Source: a virus
Length of the DNA: 29,923 nucleotides
Strand: one strand, 5' to 3'
IMG/VR virus record: IMGVR_UViG_3300046557_000416
Coordinates: 1-29,923 of that record
Shown: piece by piece, positions 1-5,599 of the stretch
Numbering within the stretch: the first letter of the stretch is position 1
How the letters are laid out: each line of letters starts with the position of its first letter
Translations under genes and position numbers: made by a program
The notes under the pieces: generated by a model
The model's input: only the letters and a program-made list of their open reading frames with translations
The model's database searches: none
What the model was told of the DNA's origin: nothing

Positions 1-249
1 TACTGGGAGCAGGAGTTTCCTCAACTCAACCCCGTCAAACGCCGCGGAAACCGCCGGTATTATCAGCGCCAGGACGTGCTGATGATCCGGCAGATCCGCG
101 CGCTCCTTTACGATCAAGGCTTCACCATCGGCGGCGCACGCTTGCGTTTGTCCGGCGATGAAGCCAAAGACGACACGACCCAATACAAGCAGATGATTCG
201 GCAGATGATTGCCGAATTGGAAGATGTACTGGTGGTTCTCAAGAAATAA
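1..249 (+). CDS. MerR-family transcriptional regulator, 3' part (host gene)
   Basis: The reading frame is open from the first base and ends with TAA at 247-249, giving the last 82 residues. It contains the MerR DNA-binding signature: a tryptophan near the start, then RRGNRRYYQRQDV, and the typical 'IRALLYDQGFTIGGARLRL' helix. It ends in a short coiled tail. In Pseudomonas a MerR-like gene of this kind usually lies between ihfA and a tRNA-Pro gene, which matches the tRNA that follows. It is therefore host chromosome outside the prophage. The 5' end lies before the window. The effector it senses cannot be told from this part. Confidence 0.88.
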   Translation, partial: YWEQEFPQLNPVKRRGNRRYYQRQDVLMIRQIRALLYDQGFTIGGARLRLSGDEAKDDTTQYKQMIRQMIAELEDVLVVLKK

Positions 250-254
250 AAAGC

Positions 255-285
255 AGCGTTTGAATACTTCCAGTTTTCAAACGCT
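255..285 (+). terminator. Hairpin after merR, possible terminator
   Basis: A perfect 10-bp inverted repeat, AGCGTTTGAA (255-264) and TTCAAACGCT (276-285), begins six bases after the merR stop and has an 11-base loop. There is no T-run after it, so termination is only suggested by its position between merR and the tRNA. Confidence 0.35.
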
Positions 286-296
286 TGCGCTATATT
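268..296 (+). promoter_or_regulatory. Candidate promoter of tRNA-Pro
   Basis: TATATT (291-296) is a good -10 element. The hexamer at the right distance, TTCCAG (268-273, 17-bp spacer), is a weak -35. It lies about 40 bases before the mature tRNA 5' end, a normal leader length. It overlaps the preceding hairpin. Confidence 0.4.
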
Positions 297-338
297 CTTG
301 AGCGTTCTTCGAGGTGGAGAGCGAGTTGCAAGACCAGT

Positions 339-415
339 CGGGGCGTAGCGCAGTCCGGTAGCGCACTAGCATGGGGTGCTAGGGGTCGAGTGTTCGAATC
401 ACTCCGTCCCGACCA
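339..415 (+). tRNA. tRNA-Pro (GGG)
   Basis: A 77-base cloverleaf. The acceptor stem CGGGGCG (339-345) pairs with CGTCCCG (405-411, one G-T pair), followed by discriminator A412 and encoded CCA (413-415). The anticodon stem CTAGC/GCTAG encloses the loop ATGGGGT, giving anticodon GGG, which reads CCC proline codons. The T-arm has GTTCGAATC. The gene is intact even though a prophage starts directly downstream, so the integrated element restores the 3' end, as is usual for tRNA-targeting integrases. Confidence 0.97.
381..415 (+). other. Probable prophage attachment site (attL/attR) in the tRNA 3' end
   Basis: A tyrosine integrase gene points towards the tRNA and ends only 90 bases beyond it. Lambdoid integrases of this kind commonly recombine in the T-arm/acceptor part of tRNA genes. 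The exact core cannot be fixed because the second copy is outside the window; the bounds given are the T-arm to CCA segment and are an inference. Confidence 0.5.
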
Positions 416-441
416 TAATTCCTGAGTAAAATCAGACGCTT

Positions 442-468
442 AAGCCGATCATGTGGATCGGCTTTTTT
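442..468 (+). terminator. Rho-independent terminator after tRNA-Pro
   Basis: A 9-bp stem AAGCCGATC (442-450) / GATCGGCTT (456-464) with a 5-base loop and a T-run. It fits a terminator of the tRNA transcript. It may also stop transcripts entering the prophage from the host. Confidence 0.85.
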
Positions 469-474
469 GTGCCT

Positions 475-505
475 GCGCAAAACCCGCGCAAAACTTGCGC
501 AAAAC
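475..505 (+). repeat. Three direct repeats GCGCAAAAC, candidate integrase arm sites
   Basis: GCGCAAAAC occurs at 475-483, 486-494 and 497-505, exactly 11 bp apart, so all three face the same side of the helix. They lie between the tRNA and the integrase stop codon, and the last copy touches the stop. This is where arm-type integrase or Xis sites would be expected. Protein binding is inferred. Confidence 0.6.
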
Positions 506-1620
506 TACCCGGTGATTTCGCTGATATTCAGATCAGGAATTGCCTCTGACCAGACGATCTCGGCATGGTCCTTCTGGTAGTTCTTCGTCATGGTCTCGCT
601 GGCGTGGCCGGCGATCTTCTGACCGTCCTTTCCGGCTTTCTGATACAGGTGCAGCGACAGCGCGCGCACTTCATGGAAGCCTGGCATTTCCTCTTCCTTC
701 CATCCCTTGTAACAACCCGCCGCTTCCCGGGCCTCTTTGAAGGCTCGCGTCAAATATCGCTCTTCGACCTGAGTCCAGTGGTCCTTCGTCTGCGCCTGCT
801 TCTGCTTTTTGCGATCGGGCCGGCGGTGGATCAGGTACGGTGAGACGATGTCATCCCGGCAACGGCTGATCACCGCTTGGAGTTCTTCGGTCACTTTGAA
901 CCGGATCCACGCCGCGTCACTGGCCTTTGCCGTCTTCTGCTGAACCACATACAAAAAACCTTCCCGAACACCATCGAACCGCATATTCAAGATGTCCGTC
1001 CGGCGCTGCGCAGTGATCAGTGCCAAGTCAATTGCGTTCTGTAGCCAGAACGGTGCCTTCTCCCGAATAGCCTTCAGGCCTTCGACGGTGTGTCGCTTGC
1101 GTTGCTTCTTCTCAATTCGATTGATGGTGCTGGCGGCCGGGTTGTCCGGGCACAGGCCTTTGGCCGCTGCGTGGTTGAAGATGTCGATCAGCAGCGCGCG
1201 GCACTGGTTGGCAGTGCGCGGGGTGAGGGCGTCAAGCATCTCCGCGATCATGCGGATCGTGATCTGATCGACCGCTTTGCCTTCGAACTGTTTCCGGAAA
1301 CGGCGGAAGTGCACGGCGTACAAGCCCAATGTTCCTTTCGCAAGCTCCCGTGGCGGCAGCACGTCGCGCTCGTAGGCATCCAAGAAACCGGCGAACGATT
1401 CGGATGTACTGCCCATCACGGCGCCGACCAGGTCAGCACCTCGCATGAACTCCAGATTCAACTGCTTCGCGGCATCGATCGCCTTGATCCGGTCAGACCC
1501 GAACTGGAACCACTTACCGTCGGTAGGCCGCCGGTAGCGATAGGTCGAGCGCCGCGAATCGAAATACAGGTTCTGCGGTAGGCTCTTGTTCGCCTTGTTG
1601 CGCGGCCGTGGGACCATCAT
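505..1620 (-). CDS. int: Tyrosine-recombinase integrase
   Basis: This 371-residue protein is a lambda-type site-specific recombinase that inserts and excises the prophage at the tRNA-Pro. The N-terminal ~60 residues form an arm-binding type domain (DSRRSTYRYRRPTDG). A SAM-like core-binding domain spans about 70-160, and the catalytic domain follows. Visible catalytic residues are R206 (in ITAQRRTDIL), K229, H316 and R319 (FHEVR), H339 (AGHAS) and the nucleophile Y348 (MTKNY). The stretch around 312-350 closely matches the lambda Int active-site pattern. It overlaps the stop of the excisionase gene (ATGA), so the two are translationally coupled; a second ATG directly follows the first. All key residues are present, so it should be active. 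Confidence 0.96.
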   Translation of the reverse strand: MMVPRPRNKANKSLPQNLYFDSRRSTYRYRRPTDGKWFQFGSDRIKAIDAAKQLNLEFMRGADLVGAVMGSTSESFAGFLDAYERDVLPPRELAKGTLGLYAVHFRRFRKQFEGKAVDQITIRMIAEMLDALTPRTANQCRALLIDIFNHAAAKGLCPDNPAASTINRIEKKQRKRHTVEGLKAIREKAPFWLQNAIDLALITAQRRTDILNMRFDGVREGFLYVVQQKTAKASDAAWIRFKVTEELQAVISRCRDDIVSPYLIHRRPDRKKQKQAQTKDHWTQVEERYLTRAFKEAREAAGCYKGWKEEEMPGFHEVRALSLHLYQKAGKDGQKIAGHASETMTKNYQKDHAEIVWSEAIPDLNISEITG

Positions 1621-1829
1621 GCAGCTCCTTTCAATACCATCGCGACCAGATCATTGCCGTCTGACCGACTGAAGGCTGTCCAATCAACGTACCAGAGTTT
1701 GCCGATTTGCTCGCCGGGCACCTTGCCGTTGCGGATGTAGTTGCGGATCGCCTGGGGGCAGGGTGGTGTGCCGTTTTCACCCCAGCGCCGGCGCTGGAAT
1801 TCACTGATCTTGATCAGCTCTTTTTTCAT
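1617..1829 (-). CDS. xis: Excisionase-like DNA-bending protein
   Basis: A 70-residue basic protein directly upstream of int. The pattern CPQAIRNYIRNGKVPGEQIGKLWYVDWTAF is the winged-helix signature of phage excisionases: a recognition helix, then a G-x-x-WYVD wing. In this family the protein bends att DNA and steers the integrase towards excision. The start is an ATG with GGAG eight bases upstream. The stop overlaps the int start, which fits a xis-int operon. Confidence 0.85.
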   Translation of the reverse strand: MKKELIKISEFQRRRWGENGTPPCPQAIRNYIRNGKVPGEQIGKLWYVDWTAFSRSDGNDLVAMVLKGAA

Positions 1830-1842
1830 TGGTGATGCTCCA

Positions 1843-1859
1843 TGCCGCGCGTGGCGGCA
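1843..1859 (-). promoter_or_regulatory. Hairpin upstream of the xis RBS
   Basis: A 6-bp stem TGCCGC/GCGGCA with a 5-base loop ends 13 bases before the xis start codon, with the GGAG ribosome site in between. It is one of a recurring set (2542-2562, 4214-4227, 7652-7663, 8561-8580, 14214-14224, 16547-16569). Confidence 0.5.
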
Positions 1860-1874
1860 GAAGGTGGTGATGGG

Positions 1875-2525
1875 TTATTCGGCGTCTTCTTCGTCTTCTG
1901 GCCAGCCCTTCAGGTCTCGCGCCCAGGCAGTCCACTGCTTGCGTTGCTCGTCGCTCATTTCTTTCCAGCGCCCAGCAACCTCCTGCGAAACCACTTCCCC
2001 TGCCTTGAGATGCACGGTTCCGCAGTTACTACCGAGATCTTCGTCCGCATAACGAACAACGATTTCGTCATCTGGATGGATCTTCGAAAGCTCTGTCAGA
2101 ACCGGAACCGGACACGACCACGCGGTATCGAACGAGAGTTCACCGGCATCCAGCTCAATCACTTGGTCGTAGGCGTTCCACTTTGTGCCCCAAACATCCC
2201 GGGCGAAGTCCAGCGAGTGGAAGTGCCCAGACGACCGCTTGTTGCGCAGCATCTGGATGAACTGTTCGAAGCACTCTTCGCTCAGTTGCAACACGTTCGC
2301 CTCGGTGCGGTTGCGCTGTTCAAGACCTGCAATCAAAGGATGATCGTGGAGCGGCTGAGCAGTGATAGCTTCTGCAGCGGTCTCGGCCTGCCCGCTGATG
2401 CCGTCCCAAGGGAACGCCCCTCGAAATGGAAGGATGGTGTTGAAATCGATCTTGCCGCTTTCGTTGATCAACGACTTCAGGACGTGCGCTGGCGCGCGCA
2501 CCTTATTGGTCACATGGTTTGGCAT
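1875..2525 (-). CDS. Api92-like phage protein with ferredoxin-like C-terminal domain
   Basis: The protein has 216 residues. The N-terminus MPNHVTNKV and the C-terminal half (AWSCPVPVLTELSKIHPD, then a RYADEDLGSNCG segment) match the Api92-like phage family, whose C-terminal domain is annotated as ferredoxin-like (DUF1281_C). The biochemical role of this family is unknown; members sit among early accessory genes of many temperate phages. The tail is strongly acidic (WPEDEEDAE). The ATG start has AGGA about 11 bases upstream and a leader hairpin beyond that. Confidence 0.85.
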   Translation of the reverse strand: MPNHVTNKVRAPAHVLKSLINESGKIDFNTILPFRGAFPWDGISGQAETAAEAITAQPLHDHPLIAGLEQRNRTEANVLQLSEECFEQFIQMLRNKRSSGHFHSLDFARDVWGTKWNAYDQVIELDAGELSFDTAWSCPVPVLTELSKIHPDDEIVVRYADEDLGSNCGTVHLKAGEVVSQEVAGRWKEMSDEQRKQWTAWARDLKGWPEDEEDAE

Positions 2526-2541
2526 GGCAATAGGATTCCTC

Positions 2542-2562
2542 GCCCGCCGTACACCGGCAGGC
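2542..2562 (-). promoter_or_regulatory. Hairpin upstream of the Api92-like gene RBS
   Basis: GCCCGCCG pairs with CGGCAGGC (one C-A mismatch) around a TACAC loop. It lies 16 bases before the start codon, on the far side of the AGGA ribosome site, and belongs to the recurring leader-hairpin set. Confidence 0.45.
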
Positions 2563-2581
2563 TGTTGAGTTGGGGGAGGGG

Positions 2582-3307
2582 TTACAGAGCGAGTTCGGTC
2601 TGGGTTTCGCGTTGCCAGATCGGCGAACTGTTGTGCGATTCGATGCGGTCGGCGATGACGTTGGCGCGCTGGCCGGCGGTGGGCGGGGCGTACATCCCGA
2701 AACGGCTGATGCTTCCGCCGTTCACTGCAGCGTTCGTGGAATCGGCTGAAGCGAAGGGCAGGTGCTGGAAGATCGCAGGGTCAAGCATCCGCAGCCCGTG
2801 TAGCCGGCACACCGGTCGACCCTGTTCGTCACAGATAGCGTCCATCGCGGCGGCCATCCGCTTCCACCATGCTCCTGTGCCCGGCGCAGCCCATTGCCCA
2901 GAACTGCCGAGGGCGACAGTTCGCCAGCACCTCGCCAGCCGCTGCAACCGCTCAAGCGATTCGTGCAAGTGCCAAACAGGTACGCCGCGTAGATCCTCAG
3001 GCCACTGCCGTAAAAGGTCGTCGTTCGCCTTTTCGTCGCCATCAATGACGTCCGGAATAAGCGCCCAAGTGAATCCAGGGTGCCGGTGCCAATCTTCGAC
3101 CCAGCGCGTGTATCCGTCGACGTCTACCTGGCCGCCTTTCTTCCACACAGTGAATGCGCCGTTATCGAAAACAAACGATTTGCAAACATCGGCGACGATG
3201 CCGAGATCGTCCTTGCGTGGGAACGGCACCAGCGCGTGCCGCCCGGCCAGGAACTTAGCGGCATCCTCGCGCTTACCGCCGACAGGCGTGCCGTGGTAAT
3301 GAATCAT
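2582..3307 (-). CDS. Short TGT/DpdA-like protein (putative deazapurine-type base exchange)
   Basis: A 241-residue phage protein. It carries, in order, short motifs that line up with tRNA-guanine transglycosylase (TGT): FDNGAF (47-52, D48), IPDVID (84-89, D86), WHLHES (112-117), ALGSSG (132-137), LHGLRML (169-175) and SADSTN (187-192, D189). These would correspond to the TGT general acid/base Asp, substrate Asp, Q/G binding loops and the nucleophilic Asp. Phage DpdA enzymes share this fold and insert 7-deazaguanines into DNA. At 241 residues it lacks the TGT zinc site. No deazaguanine synthesis genes are in the window, so a host precursor would be needed. The fold call is an inference from motif order. 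It overlaps its upstream neighbour by one base (TGATG). Confidence 0.6.
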   Translation of the reverse strand: MIHYHGTPVGGKREDAAKFLAGRHALVPFPRKDDLGIVADVCKSFVFDNGAFTVWKKGGQVDVDGYTRWVEDWHRHPGFTWALIPDVIDGDEKANDDLLRQWPEDLRGVPVWHLHESLERLQRLARCWRTVALGSSGQWAAPGTGAWWKRMAAAMDAICDEQGRPVCRLHGLRMLDPAIFQHLPFASADSTNAAVNGGSISRFGMYAPPTAGQRANVIADRIESHNSSPIWQRETQTELAL

Positions 3308-3549
3308 CAGCTGAGCCTCACCGTTTCGATTTCCACGCCCTGGTGCGTGGCGATGATGGTCTGATCGCCGCCGAGCGTTTCGGCAAGGCTGTCGGCGATT
3401 TGCTCATGCCAGCCATGCTTGATCAGAGCGGTTGCCGTTTTGATGTGCTCAACGTGGATCATCGAGGTTGATCGCAATTCAAGCTGGTAGATGATCGTCT
3501 CGCCGTCGGCCGGGCAGACGGCTGCGAAAGTGTGTCGGTAGATATTCAT
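3307..3549 (-). CDS. Conserved small phage protein, unknown function
   Basis: An 80-residue protein (MNIYRHTF... to ...GVEIETVRLS) of a type common in Pseudomonas prophage accessory operons, with no assigned role. It has no membrane segment or metal motif. I chose the ATG at 3549 because it overlaps the upstream small ORF stop (ATGA); an in-frame GTG at 3555 would add two residues. Its stop shares one base with the next gene's start, so it sits inside a translationally coupled chain. Confidence 0.75.
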   Translation of the reverse strand: MNIYRHTFAAVCPADGETIIYQLELRSTSMIHVEHIKTATALIKHGWHEQIADSLAETLGGDQTIIATHQGVEIETVRLS

Positions 3550-3602
3550 CGCCACGGCCCCTTGTAGATGAGGTAGGCCATGTAGAGCGGGGCGAAGATC
3601 AT
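3546..3602 (-). CDS. Possible 18-residue membrane peptide
   Basis: A tiny ORF (MIFAPLYMAYLIYKGPWR). Its start overlaps the stop of the gene before it (ATGA at 3599-3602) and its stop overlaps the start of the gene after it (ATGA at 3546-3549). The composition is hydrophobic with a basic end. Perfect coupling on both sides suggests it is translated, either as a peptide or simply to pass ribosomes along. There is no homology evidence. Confidence 0.4.
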   Translation of the reverse strand: MIFAPLYMAYLIYKGPWR

Positions 3603-4201
3603 GGCGTCACCTCACGGCGCGCCCACCAGCAGACCGGGCCATCGTCGGTGTCGTGAATCGACAGGCAGAACCAGCCTTCGCCTTCCGGTTTATCCGGATC
3701 CCAGTAGCTGCAATCCGGATCATGGGAGTCGAAGTAAAGCTCCGAGATCTCGTCCGGCGCGTCCTCAATGCTGGACATCCTCACAACTAAACCCTGTTCG
3801 GCGAGCCATGTCTTGCACTTGTCGCCGTCACCCTCATCGAAAGATGGCAGATCCGGGTGCCAGAACATGCCGTTTTCATCCCGATTTACCGGCCAGTGAT
3901 TGATCAGGCCAACGCGATCAACTCGCTCAATCTCTGCGAGCAGTAGTGCCGCTGCCTTCACAAGGTCGCGGCGCCGTTCAGCACTCGGCTTGAACTCACC
4001 GATCACACGGGGCCAGGCCGTACTCAGGCTGCGCGGCTTCCCGGCGAGGCTTGCATAGGTGGATGCTGCTTCGGCAAGTTCGCCATTCACGTACTGGTCG
4101 TCGCGATATAGCGAGAAGCCCTCGGCGAATACTTGGCGTTGCCGCTCGGCGATGACATCCCGCGCCGCGCTGTTCAGGCGAATTTCTTTTTCTTCAGGCA
4201 T
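3599..4201 (-). CDS. Conserved phage protein, unknown function
   Basis: A 200-residue protein. The N-terminal half is a typical phage domain (NSAARDVIAERQRQVFAEGF, then RRRDLVKAAALLLAEIERVDR). The C-terminal half is aromatic and acidic and ends in a LSIHDTDDGPVCWWARR segment, often seen at the end of small phage accessory proteins of unknown role. The frame extends upstream to a TTG. I chose the ATG at 4201 because it has AAGGA about ten bases upstream and the recurring leader hairpin just beyond. No function can be assigned. Confidence 0.75.
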   Translation of the reverse strand: MPEEKEIRLNSAARDVIAERQRQVFAEGFSLYRDDQYVNGELAEAASTYASLAGKPRSLSTAWPRVIGEFKPSAERRRDLVKAAALLLAEIERVDRVGLINHWPVNRDENGMFWHPDLPSFDEGDGDKCKTWLAEQGLVVRMSSIEDAPDEISELYFDSHDPDCSYWDPDKPEGEGWFCLSIHDTDDGPVCWWARREVTP

Positions 4202-4213
4202 GACTTCGTCCTT

Positions 4214-4227
4214 GCCGCTATAGCGGC
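4214..4227 (-). promoter_or_regulatory. Perfect palindrome upstream of an RBS
   Basis: GCCGCTATAGCGGC is a perfect 14-bp palindrome, directly followed on the minus strand by the AAGGA ribosome site and the start codon at 4201. It is a member of the recurring leader-hairpin set. Confidence 0.55.
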
Positions 4228-4377
4228 TGGTGTGAAAGTGGAATAGTGCGGGGTGTTTATTGGCGGAGAACAAATGAACTCCTATCGAAATTTGGTGTGC
4301 CGGAGCTGGCTTTAAAGCTTCATCACTGCATCAGTGGCGTCGCTGCTGGGGCAGAAGGCCCGCGACATTAATGAAAC

Positions 4378-4386
4378 TGGTATAAT
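4378..4386 (+). promoter_or_regulatory. Extended -10 promoter for the FRG gene
   Basis: TGGTATAAT is a perfect extended -10 element (TG at 4378-4379, TATAAT at 4381-4386). It lies about 180 bases before the FRG-domain gene and points towards it, in a gene-free stretch (4202-4566) that otherwise shows nothing recognisable. It would let the cargo gene be expressed in the lysogen independently of the phage operons. Confidence 0.6.
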
Positions 4387-4566
4387 GCTGCGTCCTATAT
4401 ACGGGCGCGGATGTGGGTTCGGCCTCCTTAATACAACACATCTTAACGGGTGTTTTTCTGATTGCTTTGGCATGGGGTGGACGTCGGTTTCTTTTCAATA
4501 AAACATGACTGATACGGCGTTCTCTAGATTTTTGGTCAGTGAGCTTCCGTAAATGAGGGATTAGGA

Positions 4567-5445
4567 ATGGTTGGAATTTATTCCAAGGGGAAAGTTACTA
4601 ATGGAATTCTCCGGGCGGATCTCGATAATTTCGTAGAATTCTTCCAGTTTAGTCAGTGGTTTCATGAGGGCGTGGGGCGTTACTATTTTAGGGGGCAATC
4701 AAATTCCGAGTGGGGGTTAACAACCACTTTGGAAAGGTTTGAATCTGGCTTATACAAGCATGCCAGAGGAACTGGTGCTTTTATACTTCAAGACTTCAAG
4801 CGGTTACTAAGAGGAAAAGGTTTACTTGCCAACATGGACCGCACTTCGGATGAGGAGATCCTAGCGCTCGGCCAGCACTATGGTTTGCCAACTCCGTTGT
4901 TAGATTGGTCTGAGTCTCTTTATATCGCACTGTTTTTCGCCTTCTGCGAAGAAATCCCCAAGTCGGTCGATAGGATTTGTGTCTGGGCAATCCAGACCTC
5001 TGCTTCAGAGATTATGGACCATTTCAATGAAAAGGCTCTGGCAGGAAATCTTTCTGGTGGAAATGATGAAGATTTCCTTCCGATGAAGTTTGTTGATCCG
5101 CATACTGATGTCAATAGTCGGCTCGTATCTCAGTCCGGATTGTTTTTACAAAAGCCTAGTGGTGTGTCAGTTGAGGAACTGGTGGCAGAGTACTGTGCTA
5201 ATAATAACAATTCTCCTGTTCTTGCCAAGATTACTGTTCCCGTTAAGGAACGGGAAAGCGTTCTCAACAATCTTCTGGCTATGAATGTGAGCTGGGCAAC
5301 CATTTATCCAGGCATAGAAGGTGCTGCCCTACACGCGAAAATGAAGCTACAACTCTTGAGCCAAAAAGCCGATAGAATGGGGGTGGTAGGGGTTGGTTTA
5401 CATGCGGCAAAGAATATCAAAGGAGCAACTCCGGGCAAGGATTAA
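4567..5445 (+). CDS. FRG-domain protein (lysogenic cargo, possible defence)
   Basis: A 292-residue protein with the two hallmarks of the FRG domain: YYFRGQS at 39-45 and a second block at 102-126 (LGQHYGLPTPLLDW, then ALFFAF). FRG domains occur in phage- and plasmid-borne proteins of unknown biochemistry and are often found with defence genes. No extra catalytic domain is visible. The gene is visibly more AT-rich than its neighbours, runs against the flanking leftward genes and has its own promoter. These are marks of a recently acquired moron. The ATG has GAGGG about a dozen bases upstream. A defence role is inferred from context. Confidence 0.8.
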   Translation: MVGIYSKGKVTNGILRADLDNFVEFFQFSQWFHEGVGRYYFRGQSNSEWGLTTTLERFESGLYKHARGTGAFILQDFKRLLRGKGLLANMDRTSDEEILALGQHYGLPTPLLDWSESLYIALFFAFCEEIPKSVDRICVWAIQTSASEIMDHFNEKALAGNLSGGNDEDFLPMKFVDPHTDVNSRLVSQSGLFLQKPSGVSVEELVAEYCANNNNSPVLAKITVPVKERESVLNNLLAMNVSWATIYPGIEGAALHAKMKLQLLSQKADRMGVVGVGLHAAKNIKGATPGKD

Positions 5446-5599
5446 TGAGAAATTAGTTACAGTTCCCGTCGTAACCTTAGCGCCGCGTCTAATATCATAT
5501 ATTGATTTGGCAGGGGAGGCTTTGGGTCGGCGAACTTCCCTGAAAGGTACGGTGCTGGGGAACGTCTTAAATTCAACTGCAGCACATGAGATTTACTAG
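5402..5599 (+). CDS. Possible small protein overlapping the FRG gene end
   Basis: A 65-residue ORF (MRQRISKEQL to AAHEIY) starts 44 bases inside the FRG gene in another frame. It ends at TAG 5597-5599, sharing CTAG with the convergent methyltransferase stop. Base composition resembles the FRG gene. I recognise no family and no clear ribosome site, so it may be a small partner, the remnant of a longer gene or spurious. Confidence 0.35.
   Translation: MRQRISKEQLRARINEKLVTVPVVTLAPRLISYIDLAGEALGRRTSLKGTVLGNVLNSTAAHEIY

Noticed and set aside
1842-3299. A 485-residue open frame on the plus strand
   Set aside because: It runs opposite to the Api92-like and TGT-like genes, which have family motifs. 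Its own translation has no recognisable domain.
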